The notes: generated by a model not told the origin, from the letters alone. 64,000 bases of DNA from Mucilaginibacter sp. SG564 (GCF_013149275.1 NZ_JABGNA010000011.1:150415-214414); one strand, 5' to 3'; numbered from the stretch's first letter, positions 37,151 to 45,213 are shown. Program-made: numbers and translations.

Positions 37151-38269
37151 TTAATAACTAATAGTCACCTTTGACCCAGTTTTAACTGCCTGGTAAATGG
37201 CATCAATGATCTTTAAGTCCTTTACCGCTTCCTCCCCGTTCACGGGCACTACGGGTTGTTTATTATCAAAAATAATGGCCGACATTTCATCCATTTGTAC
37301 GGTTTGATGTGTAGTAACTGGCTGCGTAAGTTCGCCTTTGTGCGTACGCCCTTGTATGGGGCCATAACCTGTAGATGGCTGTAGCTCGGCAAAACCCTTC
37401 TCCCCATCCAGGAAAAAGCGGTCGAGGTTATCCATATTATAGGTTGACAGGCAGGATGCTACTGCTCCGCTTGGGAAACCGAACTGGAATTGAATAGTCT
37501 CGTCAACCCCTTCCTTAAATTTCACGGGGTCGGTTTTGGTTTCCTGGGCGGTAACCCAAACAGGGTCTTCGCCGGTCATATAGCGCGAACCATTGATTGC
37601 GTAAATACCAATATCCATCATAGAGCCCCCACCTGCCAGTTGCTTATTCAATCGCCATTGGGTAGGATCGCCAATTTTAAAGCCACACTGTCCCTGGAAA
37701 AACAAGATCTTCCCAAACTCGCCGCTATTGCGCATCCGGATCACCTCGAGCGTTTTGGGTTCAAAGTGCATGCGGTAGCCTACGAGCAATTTCACATTAG
37801 CTTTTTTGCAGGCATCTACCATAGCCTGTCCTTCTTTGGCATTTACGGCCATGGGTTTTTCGCAAATGGCATGCTTACCCGCCTTGGCCACCCGTAATAC
37901 CATATCGTGATGTAACGCGTTGGGTGTGATCACATAAACCGCATCAATATCTGGGTTGTTTTTGATGCTGTCGAAATTCTCATAATTGTAGCAATTTTTT
38001 TCGGCGATGCCGTACTTGCTTTGCCAGTCCTTAATTTTTGAAGGTGTACCGCTCACCAAGCCAACCAGTTTGGCTTTTGTGCATGATTGCATGGCTTCGG
38101 CTACCCGGGTGCCGTAGCCTCCGAGCCCCATAATGGCAACACGGAGTACGCGGCCCTCGTAAGGAGCTTCGGTATTGTTTTTACTGTTGGCCCATCCCGA
38201 AAGCGGGGCCAGATGTAAAGCCAGGGCAGAGATCCCCAGCTTCTGTAAAAAGTCACGGCGCGAATTCAT
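37151..38269 (-). CDS. Tat-exported Gfo/Idh/MocA family oxidoreductase
   Basis: This 372-aa NAD(P)-dependent sugar oxidoreductase starts at MNSRRDFLQKLGISALAL (38269), a twin-arginine signal. A longer frame upstream has no conserved sequence. The Rossmann motif is VAIMGLGGYGTRVAEAM; the conserved EKP motif is HAICEKPMAVN, whose Lys is usual in catalysis. The C-terminal domain has GGGSMMDIGIYAINGSRYM. Export by Tat fits folding with bound cofactor before transport, as in glucose-fructose oxidoreductase and GH109 proteins. The substrate is unknown. It converges with the broken GH29 gene. A GTAATCGATTAC dyad lies 20 bases ahead of the start. Confidence 0.92.
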   Translation of the reverse strand: MNSRRDFLQKLGISALALHLAPLSGWANSKNNTEAPYEGRVLRVAIMGLGGYGTRVAEAMQSCTKAKLVGLVSGTPSKIKDWQSKYGIAEKNCYNYENFDSIKNNPDIDAVYVITPNALHHDMVLRVAKAGKHAICEKPMAVNAKEGQAMVDACKKANVKLLVGYRMHFEPKTLEVIRMRNSGEFGKILFFQGQCGFKIGDPTQWRLNKQLAGGGSMMDIGIYAINGSRYMTGEDPVWVTAQETKTDPVKFKEGVDETIQFQFGFPSGAVASCLSTYNMDNLDRFFLDGEKGFAELQPSTGYGPIQGRTHKGELTQPVTTHQTVQMDEMSAIIFDNKQPVVPVNGEEAVKDLKIIDAIYQAVKTGSKVTISY

Positions 38270-38289
38270 AGGCAATGATTTTAAGGTTC

Positions 38290-38301
38290 GTAATCGATTA
38301 C
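38290..38301. promoter_or_regulatory. LacI-type operator candidate GTAATCGATTAC
   Basis: A perfect 12-base palindrome with a central CG, centred about 26 bases upstream of the Gfo/Idh/MocA start. LacI-family repressors commonly bind palindromes with a central CG, such as TGTAATCGATTACA. No LacI gene is in the window, so the regulator would act from elsewhere. Confidence 0.45.
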
Positions 38302-38526
38302 AATTTAGGCTTTTTTGTAAAACCCTTAAAACATTGGAAATGTTTTTTTCATCCATTCGCCGCCTTGTCAACGTCTCGCTGGCCTACCCTCTCTGCAGCA
38401 GGCGGTAAAGAAGCTGATTTATCCACGTGTCATTACGAGGTACAAAAAAACCGCTTTTCCTTGCTCTTACCACATGAATTGCCAGGCCTACGGCTTTCGG
38501 AATCTCCCTTTATTTTAGTATATTTG

Positions 38527-38579
38527 TATGCAAACGGCCCGGTTCTCTCCTAAACAACGAGAACCGGGCCGTTTGCATA
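38527..38579. repeat. Perfect 21-bp inverted repeat hairpin
   Basis: TATGCAAACGGCCCGGTTCTC (38527-38547) is followed by the loop TCCTAAACAAC and its exact complement (38559-38579). The stem is GC-rich in the middle and has no T tract on either side, so it is not a standard terminator. It lies between the Gfo/Idh/MocA and MFS genes. Confidence 0.9.
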
Positions 38580-38644
38580 AGGAGCAAAAAAGGCCAAAAA
38601 TCAACTGATTTTTATTTAGCTATTTGACAATTAATAAATTAATA

Positions 38645-38784
38645 CTTTTTAAACCTTTAAAAGCATGCCGAAAATTTGTTAAAAAGTGTTAAAATGGCGT
38701 TAAGGTTTAGTTAAAATGACCAAAACTGATACGTTTTCACCTCGTTTTTGAGCAAAAAAGTGTTAAAATTTAAGGTTTAAAAAG
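38645..38784 (+). repeat. 140-bp intergenic element with CTTTTTAAACC ends, copy A
   Basis: It starts CTTTTTAAACC and ends GGTTTAAAAAG, a perfect 11-bp terminal inverted repeat. Inside, AAAAAGTGTTAAAAT occurs twice in the same orientation, along with GTTAAAA iterations. The segment 43518-43656 carries the same element in the opposite orientation, about four fifths identical by eye over the full length, with only a short stretch near the middle-right diverged. No coding frame. It ends 3 bases before the MFS stop codon. Confidence 0.85.
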
Positions 38785-38787
38785 TTT

Positions 38788-40197
38788 TCAGTGTCTACTT
38801 TCCCCTGGTTTGCCAGGCAGCAAATAAAGAAACAGGCTCACCACACCCAGCAAAAAAATATTGATACCCGTGGCCAACCTGTATGCCGATACGTATCCGG
38901 CCAAACTGGTATTACCGGCCAGCTTGAAAAAAAACACACCACCCACAATCCCTATCCCCAAAGCAATAGCGGTTTGCTGAACGGTGGAGAAAGTGCCGGA
39001 GGCCGCCCCGGCAAAATGGGTAGGGATACTTTTGAGAGCCATGGTTAACAACGATGGCAATACCGATCCGCAGCCGGTGCCATAAATAAAAAGTATGGGT
39101 AATAGTAAATACCTGCTGATATTTCCCGAATTGAAAAACAATAAATGGAACAGAAGCGAACCAATCATGATAAAAACGCCAACCTGCAATACCCGTTTAC
39201 CATAACGTGGTACCAGGCGAAGGGATAACAAAGAGGCCACCACATACCCGACACCCTGGAAAACAAAGAATATCCCCGTCTCTGACGAGCTGATGCCAAA
39301 GCCATTCTGAAACAGAACAACGTTGATCACAAAATAGGTGTCCTGTACCATAAAGTAAAACAGCACGGCGCAAAGGCCAATATTAAAATCTTTAAAACTG
39401 AACAGGCGCACATCAACCAGGGGTTCCGGGCCAGTATGTAGTTTTCTGCGCTGGTTAACGATAAACAGGTACAACAGGATGTGTGACATGCCGATGGATG
39501 CTGAGCTCCACCAGGGCCAGTGCAATTCGGGACCGCGCACCAGTGGATAAATGAGCGCAATCAATGCCACGGTTAGCAAACCAACACCCGAATGATCAAA
39601 CCTGGATTTTTTGATGGTTTTGGTATCCTTCAGGAATATGGCCGCCAGTATCACTGCAACCAGCCCAAGAGGTAGATTAATAAGAAAAATCAGTCGCCAG
39701 CCGTCCAGCAAAAAATGGACATCGGGTAATAATCCTCCTAAAAACTGCCCTATCACGGAGGCAGTACCGGCTACGCTGCCATAGATACCCAGGGCCTGAA
39801 TGCGATCGTTATGCAACGGAAAAAGCACCTGGATATAGGTAATACCCTGTGGGATCATAAATGCGGCACTTATTCCCTGTAAAAAACGTGAGGTGTTGAT
39901 CTGCCAGGGTGTTTGTGAAAAACCGCAAAGGCAGGAAGTAACGATAAACAGTAGCATCGATACTATAAAAACGTTCTTTTTACCATAATGGTCACCTGCC
40001 CGGCCACCGGTGATCAGGAAGGCGGCATAGCCCAGCAGGTATAGTACAATAACCAGCTGGATATCACTGTCGGACCCATGTATACCCCTTTTAATAGAGG
40101 GGATGGCCACATTGACAATAAAGATATCGATCACCGATAAAAACACCGACGACGAGAGGATGATGAGCAGGAACCACCTTGAAATTGGCTTGTTCAT
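38788..40197 (-). CDS. MFS transporter, DHA2 (EmrB/QacA) drug-exporter type
   Basis: This 469-aa inner-membrane proton antiporter has about 14 hydrophobic helices, the DHA2 layout. The first helix contains LSVIDIFIVNVAIPSI (motif D1-like). Motif A is GGRAGDHYGKKNVF. The antiporter motif C region is GSVAGTASVIGQFLGGLLP. Likely role: export of toxic compounds or dyes. The HxlR regulator gene is divergent, 113 bases away, a common pairing for efflux genes. No membrane-fusion partner (EmrA-like) lies nearby. Substrate unknown. Confidence 0.92.
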   Translation of the reverse strand: MNKPISRWFLLIILSSSVFLSVIDIFIVNVAIPSIKRGIHGSDSDIQLVIVLYLLGYAAFLITGGRAGDHYGKKNVFIVSMLLFIVTSCLCGFSQTPWQINTSRFLQGISAAFMIPQGITYIQVLFPLHNDRIQALGIYGSVAGTASVIGQFLGGLLPDVHFLLDGWRLIFLINLPLGLVAVILAAIFLKDTKTIKKSRFDHSGVGLLTVALIALIYPLVRGPELHWPWWSSASIGMSHILLYLFIVNQRRKLHTGPEPLVDVRLFSFKDFNIGLCAVLFYFMVQDTYFVINVVLFQNGFGISSSETGIFFVFQGVGYVVASLLSLRLVPRYGKRVLQVGVFIMIGSLLFHLLFFNSGNISRYLLLPILFIYGTGCGSVLPSLLTMALKSIPTHFAGAASGTFSTVQQTAIALGIGIVGGVFFFKLAGNTSLAGYVSAYRLATGINIFLLGVVSLFLYLLPGKPGESRH

Positions 40198-40272
40198 AAT
40201 TTGCAGATAAATGAATTTAACCGGCTTTAAGCCTGATTTTGTTAACTTTACGATTCAAAGATGAGAGGGAGA

Positions 40273-40285
40273 TGTGAGGCTCACA
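40273..40285. promoter_or_regulatory. Candidate HxlR operator TGTGAGGCTCACA
   Basis: TGTGA and TCACA flank GGC in the 113-base gap between the divergent MFS and HxlR genes, 26 bases before the HxlR ATG. A dyad here could serve autoregulation and control of the exporter. Short, so by itself weak. Confidence 0.35.
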
Positions 40286-40310
40286 AGTAGTTTGATGGAG
40301 GATACCAAGT

Positions 40311-40694
40311 ATGGAAAATGATACTAACGATGACGATCAGCTGGTTATAAAAGCAGAAAATGAGCTTTTTTTAGAAGATAACTGTCCCATGACAAATGCA
40401 CTGGACATTATTGGTGGAAAGTGGAAACTAAAGCTGCTCAATAAAGTGAGGGAAGAATGTCCGATGCGCTTTGGTGTATTGCGTAAAAAGATGCCCCATA
40501 TTACGCAAGCCACGCTCACGGCCCAGCTCAAAGAACTGGAACGCGACGGCATCCTACTCAGAACAGCTTATGCCGAATCGCCCCCGCGAGTAGAGTACAA
40601 GTTAACCGAGCTGGGCAAAACATTGATACCCATTATGGACGCCTTGTGCGACTGGGGTAATAATTATTGCCAGATGAAGAAAACGCTGCTTTAA
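40311..40694 (+). CDS. HxlR family transcriptional regulator
   Basis: This 127-aa winged-helix regulator has the family core CPMTNALDIIGGKWKLKLLN, then RFGVLRKKMPHITQATLTAQLKELERDGILLRT and the wing PPRVEYKLTELGKTLIPIMDAL. The Cys at the start of the core is the residue used by redox- or aldehyde-sensing members such as HypR/HxlR. The N-terminal 20 residues are acidic and variable. It is transcribed away from the MFS exporter, which it probably represses. Effector unknown. Confidence 0.95.
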   Translation: MENDTNDDDQLVIKAENELFLEDNCPMTNALDIIGGKWKLKLLNKVREECPMRFGVLRKKMPHITQATLTAQLKELERDGILLRTAYAESPPRVEYKLTELGKTLIPIMDALCDWGNNYCQMKKTLL

Positions 40695-40855
40695 TATTAT
40701 ATGCGGCGATCCTGATCTGGGGCCCACATCGGCCATACAACTGCTTGACGAACCGGGCAAGGCAGAAGACGGTGATCTGCAAAGGTAAATGATAAGATTT
40801 TGGTTTATATACGTAAATTAGTTGATCAGATACCAATTGAAACATTTATCCTGGA

Positions 40856-41647
40856 ATGAAAACACAGGCTATTATCCCTCATCCATCCGTTGCTGCTTAT
40901 GTGAGCAACATCGTGGTGATTGAAAATAACAACATTTACCGGGAAGCCGTGTTACCGCTGATAGCCAATAGTTACCCGAGTATCACGTTCCAGATAACAG
41001 ATACGGGCCTATTGCTCAATAGTCCAAAAAACATGGACAGTCTTGTGCTCTACGGTCAAAACACCAAACCAATTGAGCTGCACACCCGCGGATATGTGAT
41101 CATTATAGCTTACTTCTTGTATCCGCATATGCTTAAGGCTTTGTTTGGCATCGATGCTAAAGAACTGACCAATATCAGCATCGATCTTAATTTTTCTGAA
41201 CCGGCCCGTTCCATAAGTCTGAAAGAGCAGCTCCTGAATGCCATGACACTGGGTAAGCGTTTGCAGCTAATGAATAACTATGTGCTTAAATTGGCCGATC
41301 GGTATAAACCAGGCATAAACAACACTATTGCATTTGCCACACAGGCTATACAAAAGAGTAAAGGCCTGATATCGCTTACCCAGGTTCAGGGAGAGCTTTT
41401 TGTTACCGAGCGTACCCTACAACGACTGTTTGAATTCCATGTGGGTGTATCGCCCAAAACTTTCAGCCGGATATGCCAGTTTCATTCTGCCCTGCAACAG
41501 CTCAGCCAAAATCAGTTCACAGAGATGACCGATGTGGCCTTTGAAAGCGGATATGCAGATCAAAGCCATCTGATCCGTACGTTTAAAGAATTTACCAATT
41601 ATACGCCTTTGGAGTATCTGAAAAGCGCTTCGGAGTTTCCTCGTTAA
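40856..41647 (+). CDS. AraC family transcriptional regulator
   Basis: This 263-aa protein has a C-terminal AraC DNA-binding domain with two helix-turn-helices (about 165-260; FVTERTLQRLFEFHVGVSPKTFSRICQFH and FESGYADQSHLIRTFKEFTNYTPLEYL). The N-terminal 150 residues form the DUF6597-like sensor domain seen in many Bacteroidota AraC proteins (HPSVAAYVSNIVVIENN). It precedes a RibD-C/DHFR-like gene by 98 bases on the same strand, which may be its target. The inducer is unknown. Confidence 0.92.
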   Translation: MKTQAIIPHPSVAAYVSNIVVIENNNIYREAVLPLIANSYPSITFQITDTGLLLNSPKNMDSLVLYGQNTKPIELHTRGYVIIIAYFLYPHMLKALFGIDAKELTNISIDLNFSEPARSISLKEQLLNAMTLGKRLQLMNNYVLKLADRYKPGINNTIAFATQAIQKSKGLISLTQVQGELFVTERTLQRLFEFHVGVSPKTFSRICQFHSALQQLSQNQFTEMTDVAFESGYADQSHLIRTFKEFTNYTPLEYLKSASEFPR

Positions 41648-41745
41648 TTTCAGATTGTCGGGTTTGTTCTATCACAGGTTGCCCTGGCTCCGTTACTTTG
41701 TGATATAAAAACAAACAGGATCACACAATTTAAAATTAAAAGAAA

Positions 41746-42300
41746 ATGAGAAAGCTAATAGTTTCAGAATGGATAACCTTAGATGGTGTATTTGATGCCG
41801 ACCGCATGGGCGAATGGTTTATGCCTTATTTTGGCGAAGCCAAGGCTACCTACATTCAGGATTGTCACAACACTTGCGATGCTATACTTTTTGGCCGTAA
41901 AACCTACGAAATGCTTGCGCCGTATTGGTCGACCAAAAAAAATAACGAAGACGGCGTTGCCGATAAGCTGAACAGCGTGCCAAAATATGTGGTTTCAACT
42001 ACCTTGGAAAAAGCCGACTGGAATAACTCCACCATCATCAGCAAAAACGTGATAGAAGAAATTACCCGCTTAAAAGAACTACCCGGTAAAGAGATCATGC
42101 TGGAAGGCAGTGCCGAACTAGTAAAAGCGCTGGCCAAAGCCGACCTGGTTGATGAATACCGTTTGATGGTTCATCCCATTATTTTAGGCAGCGGAAAACG
42201 CTTTTTTGTTGATGATTTTCAGGCTTCGGGCCTAAAACTGGCTAAAACCCAAACGCTGGATGCCGGGGTAATTGTACTATACTACCAACGGGAAAAATAA
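41746..42300 (+). CDS. Dihydrofolate reductase family protein (RibD C-terminal type)
   Basis: This 184-aa protein belongs to the RibD-C/YwjB-like branch of the dihydrofolate-reductase fold and probably binds NADPH. Landmarks are MRKLIVSEWITLDGVFD at the N-terminus, CDAILFGRKTYEMLAPYW, KYVVSTTLEKADWNNSTII, and EIMLEGSAELVKALAKADLVDEYRLMVHPIILGSGKRFF. Members of this group are rarely characterised and are not true folate enzymes; they are often linked to stress or small-molecule reduction. It follows an AraC regulator on the same strand. A stem-loop after its stop faces the convergent aldolase gene. Confidence 0.92.
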   Translation: MRKLIVSEWITLDGVFDADRMGEWFMPYFGEAKATYIQDCHNTCDAILFGRKTYEMLAPYWSTKKNNEDGVADKLNSVPKYVVSTTLEKADWNNSTIISKNVIEEITRLKELPGKEIMLEGSAELVKALAKADLVDEYRLMVHPIILGSGKRFFVDDFQASGLKLAKTQTLDAGVIVLYYQREK

Positions 42301-42321
42301 GAATACCAATCAGCTATATAA

Positions 42322-42360
42322 GCAACAACAAGCCGTTAATAATGAACGACTTGCTGTTGC
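42322..42360. terminator. Stem-loop between convergent genes
   Basis: GCAACAACAAG (42322-42332) pairs with CTTGCTGTTGC (42350-42360) with one mismatch. It lies midway between the RibD-C-like stop and the aldolase stop and probably ends both transcripts, although neither side has a strong T tract. Confidence 0.6.
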
Positions 42361-42371
42361 GTTTAGTCAAG

Positions 42372-43391
42372 TTAAGCTTCCAATGCAGGTGTATATTCAC
42401 CACGACGGGCAGCATTGTTAATGCTCAGGCGTTTATAGAAAATTTGTTGCGCCACTGCCACATTTTCATCATTACCTTTCCAGTATTCCATAGCCGGTTG
42501 CTGAACCGCCCTGGCGAATGAGAAGGTAAGCGCCCATGGCAACCTGCTTTTGTATTTTACATGCATAGCATTTAAATGCGCGCTGGCATCAGGAGCTGCC
42601 TGCCCCCCTGATAGAAAAGCGACGCCCGGTACCGCTGCGGGCACACAACGCAGTAGGCACTCAACAGTAAGATCAGCAACCTGGTCAACGCTGGCTTGTA
42701 CAGAGGCGTCAACGCCAGATACCACCATATTGGGTTTCAGTATCATGCCTTCCAGGTAAATACGTTGTTGTATCAGCACTTCAAATACGATGTGTAAAAC
42801 GCGCTGAGTTACCTCAAAACAACGTTCGATCGTGTGGTTGCCATCCATCAGTACTTCGGGTTCTACGATAGGCACTACATCAGCCTCCTGGCAAAGTGCC
42901 GCGTAACGGGCTAATGCATGGGCGTTGGCGTAAATGCTGCCATCAGTTGGCGTATCGCCAGAAATAACGATCACAGCCCTCCACTTGGCAAAACGGAGAC
43001 CCGCTGTAGCGTAATTTTTCAGTCTTTCACGCAATCCGTCAAGGCCTTCGGTTACTTTTTCACCCGGGAAAGCGGGCATATCTTTAGCTCCTTCATCCAG
43101 TTTAATGCCGGGAATCACACCACCGTTAACCAATAGGTCGATAAAGGGAGTACCATCATCGGCCACCTGTTTGGTAGTTTCATCAAACAGGATGGCACCG
43201 CTGATGCATTCGCCCAGTTTGGGGGTTCTTACTATCAGTTCGCGGTATTTTCGACGGTACTCTTCTGTTTGGGGGATGCCGGCTTCTGCAAAGCGTTTGT
43301 TGCAGGTGGCTATACTTTCGTCCATGGCCAAAAGGCCCTTGTCGCCCGCCATAAGTTGCTGGGCGGTGGTTTTTAAAGTTTGTTTATTCAT
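42372..43391 (-). CDS. Class I fructose-bisphosphate aldolase
   Basis: This 339-aa glycolytic/gluconeogenic enzyme uses a Schiff-base lysine to cleave fructose-1,6-bisphosphate. It carries the class I signatures: GLLAMDESIATCNKRFAEAGI (Asp of the active site), RFAKWRAVI, VPIVEPEVLMDG, and GMILKPNMVVSG, where the Lys is the Schiff base. GVAFLSGGQAAPDASAHLNAM carries the phosphate-binding loop. Length and sequence match the eukaryote-like class I type present in many Bacteroidota. The start at 43391 (MNKQTLKTTAQQLM) is natural. It stands alone. The 290-base gap upstream contains the second copy of the 140-bp repeat. Confidence 0.95.
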   Translation of the reverse strand: MNKQTLKTTAQQLMAGDKGLLAMDESIATCNKRFAEAGIPQTEEYRRKYRELIVRTPKLGECISGAILFDETTKQVADDGTPFIDLLVNGGVIPGIKLDEGAKDMPAFPGEKVTEGLDGLRERLKNYATAGLRFAKWRAVIVISGDTPTDGSIYANAHALARYAALCQEADVVPIVEPEVLMDGNHTIERCFEVTQRVLHIVFEVLIQQRIYLEGMILKPNMVVSGVDASVQASVDQVADLTVECLLRCVPAAVPGVAFLSGGQAAPDASAHLNAMHVKYKSRLPWALTFSFARAVQQPAMEYWKGNDENVAVAQQIFYKRLSINNAARRGEYTPALEA

Positions 43392-43517
43392 GGGGTATGA
43401 GGTATGTACGATTAACGTAGGAGAACGTCTCTTTGTTGTAAATATACTAAACCATCAGGGTCAATAAAATTTGATTTTGGAATATGTGACTGCGATGAAA
43501 ATTGATAGCCTGAAAGA

Positions 43518-43656
43518 CTTTTTAAACCCTAAATTTTAACACTTTTTACTTAAAATCAGGGCATACACGCATCACTTTTGGCCGTTTTAACTAAATTTTA
43601 ACGCTATTTTAACACTTTTTAACAAATTTTTGGCCTGTTTTGAAAGGTTTAAAAAG
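43518..43656 (-). repeat. 139-bp intergenic element with CTTTTTAAACC ends, copy B
   Basis: This is the inverted counterpart of 38645-38784. Read on the minus strand it begins CTTTTTAAACC, contains TTTGTTAAAAAGTGTTAAAA and TTTAGTTAAAA as in copy A, and ends GTTTAAAAAG. It lies upstream of the aldolase gene and 26 bases past the stop codon of the alpha/beta hydrolase. No coding frame. Confidence 0.85.
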
Positions 43657-43681
43657 TTCAGTCAAGACTAAAGCAGTTATG

Positions 43682-44377
43682 CTAACTAAGGAATGCATTT
43701 AATGCCTTATTAAACTCCTCCGGTTTTTCCATCATCGGGGCGTGGCCGCATTTGGGTAGCATCATGAGCTGTGCGTTGGGTAAATGATGCTCAAATTCGT
43801 AGGCAACGGATGGCGGTGTAATCTGGTCATCACTACCCCATATTAATAGTGTTGGTGTTAAAATTTCAGGGAGCAACGCCAGGACATTATCGCGCTGTGC
43901 AGATTTGGCTGCTTTAATGGCGCATATACATTTGAATGGATTGGTGGTAACCTGAAGCACTTCTGCAACCAGTTCGTCAGTAGCTATGGCCGGATCATAA
44001 AAGGTGGCGGCAACCCTTTCCCGGATATAAGCGTAATTACCCCGTTTCAGATAGCTGCCAACCTGCGTATTCTCGTAAAGACCCGAGCTGCCGGTAAGCA
44101 CTAACTTATCCACATTATGAGGATGCCGGTGCGTATAGCGGATGGCCACATGCCCGCCAAGCGAATTGCCTACCAGGATAACATTCGTCAGACCGGCCGA
44201 CTCAATCATCGTTTCCAGGAAATCAATCAGGTACTCCAGGGTATCGGCCTGGTGTTTTTCATATATGGGTAGTTCCGGAATATAAACGTCAAAAAGGGGT
44301 TCAAAATATTCAACAACCTCCTTCCAGTTGCTTAACCCACCAAACAGGCCGTGCAACAATATGATACTTTGTTTCAT
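43682..44377 (-). CDS. Alpha/beta hydrolase
   Basis: This 231-aa alpha/beta-fold hydrolase starts at MKQSIILLHGLFG (44377); upstream in-frame codons add no family sequence and would run into the CRP-like palindrome. The oxyanion motif is LLHGLFGGLSNW. The nucleophile is Ser in VGNSLGGHVAIRY, the acid is Asp in WGSDDQITPPS, and the base is His in KCGHAPMMEKPEEF. It lacks a signal peptide, so it is cytoplasmic. The layout resembles MhpC/BioH-type carboxylesterases; substrate unknown. It lies downstream of a Crp/Fnr gene on the same strand with a perfect CRP-type palindrome in between. Confidence 0.92.
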   Translation of the reverse strand: MKQSIILLHGLFGGLSNWKEVVEYFEPLFDVYIPELPIYEKHQADTLEYLIDFLETMIESAGLTNVILVGNSLGGHVAIRYTHRHPHNVDKLVLTGSSGLYENTQVGSYLKRGNYAYIRERVAATFYDPAIATDELVAEVLQVTTNPFKCICAIKAAKSAQRDNVLALLPEILTPTLLIWGSDDQITPPSVAYEFEHHLPNAQLMMLPKCGHAPMMEKPEEFNKALNAFLS

Positions 44378-44410
44378 TTTAAACAAAGCTATTGCTGCGT
44401 GCAGATTCAA

Positions 44411-44430
44411 TTTGTGATCGCGATCACAAA
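44411..44430. promoter_or_regulatory. Perfect CRP-type palindrome TGTGA-N6-TCACA
   Basis: TTTGTGATCGCGATCACAAA is a perfect 20-base palindrome with the TGTGA-N6-TCACA pattern of the CRP consensus. Its centre is about 44 bases upstream of the alpha/beta hydrolase ATG and 11 bases past the stop of the Crp/Fnr gene. That regulator has SREALSR in its recognition helix, close to SRETVGR of E. coli CRP. Confidence 0.7.
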
Positions 44431-44441
44431 AAACAATCAGA

Positions 44442-45029
44442 TCATTTCATCACAAACAATCGTGCCCGGCTTAAAGCTTCGCGGCTGATGTACAGGTAAC
44501 GCGCGATATTGGTTAAGGATATCATTTTTATAATTGCCGGGCGCCGCTCTAACAGATACCGGTAACGCCGCACAGGGCTTTTTAACGAAAGGATGTATTG
44601 ATGCTCTGATTGCTGTTCGAGTATTTCCTGGTACAATTGCAAGTTTACGTGCAAAAGGTTCATGTGCAGATCATACAGTGGCTGCAATTTTTTGATATTG
44701 ATTCTTAGTACCACAGCGTCTTCGAGAGCTGTGATACTGACAGCGGAAGGGGCCTTTTTATTATAGCTTTCGCAGTTGGCCAGGAAATCATCGGGGAAAC
44801 CGAATTTGATAATCCGCTCAGTACCATCTTCGTCCTGGATAGAAAATTTAAACAATCCTGAAATTACAAACGCCGAAAAGCGCGCAACCTTGCCATATTT
44901 TAAAAACGAATCGCCTTTTTTGATGTGCTTCACATTCGCCATCAAATCAAGCAAGCGCCATTCTTCATCGGTTACTATGGGGTATTTTCTCTTCAGCTGT
45001 GCATACCAGAAGGGTAATTCCTGTTCCAT
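44442..45029 (-). CDS. Crp/Fnr family transcriptional regulator
   Basis: This 195-aa regulator has an N-terminal cyclic-nucleotide-binding-like jelly roll (about 15-120; KGDSFLKYGKVARFSAFVISG, where the canonical RPR cAMP loop is not evident). A dimer helix (QLYQEILEQQSEHQYILSL) and a C-terminal winged helix follow (MISLTNIARYLYISREALSRARLFVM). The recognition helix SREALSR keeps the Arg-Glu-x3-Arg spacing with which E. coli CRP reads TGTGA. Most Bacteroidota relatives I recall have PETLSR there. A TGTGA palindrome lies 11 bases after its stop, upstream of the hydrolase gene on the same strand. Effector unknown. Confidence 0.93.
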   Translation of the reverse strand: MEQELPFWYAQLKRKYPIVTDEEWRLLDLMANVKHIKKGDSFLKYGKVARFSAFVISGLFKFSIQDEDGTERIIKFGFPDDFLANCESYNKKAPSAVSITALEDAVVLRINIKKLQPLYDLHMNLLHVNLQLYQEILEQQSEHQYILSLKSPVRRYRYLLERRPAIIKMISLTNIARYLYISREALSRARLFVMK

Positions 45030-45180
45030 CAGAACTTTTTTTGTTTTATGAAATCAAATAAACAAAATAATTGCGTAATCGCTTTAGTGAATTTATTGCA
45101 AGGGTTTTAAATTACAATGACGTGTGGAAAAAGGGGATTGGCTGGAAGAGCAGATTGACAGGTTGATATATCCCGGGTAA

Positions 45181-45213
45181 AAGATCTCTCCTCGTACCTC
45201 GTTCGAGATGACA
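45181..45213. repeat. Half copy of a REP-like element
   Basis: AAGATCTCTCCTCGTACCTC followed by GTTCGAGATGACA matches the right half of the palindrome at 25551-25671 with two changes. No left half is present. Confidence 0.7.

Larger units (their letters stand above)
38270..38787. other. 518-base intergenic region with operator, hairpin and repeat element
   Basis: No gene. It contains the palindrome GTAATCGATTAC (38290-38301), a perfect 21-bp hairpin (38527-38579) and the 140-bp element at 38645-38784, which abuts the stop codon of the MFS gene. Confidence 0.7.

Noticed and set aside
40695..40855. Remnant gene between HxlR and AraC
   Set aside because: A short stretch looks codon-like, but there is no start, no family similarity and no frame of useful length.
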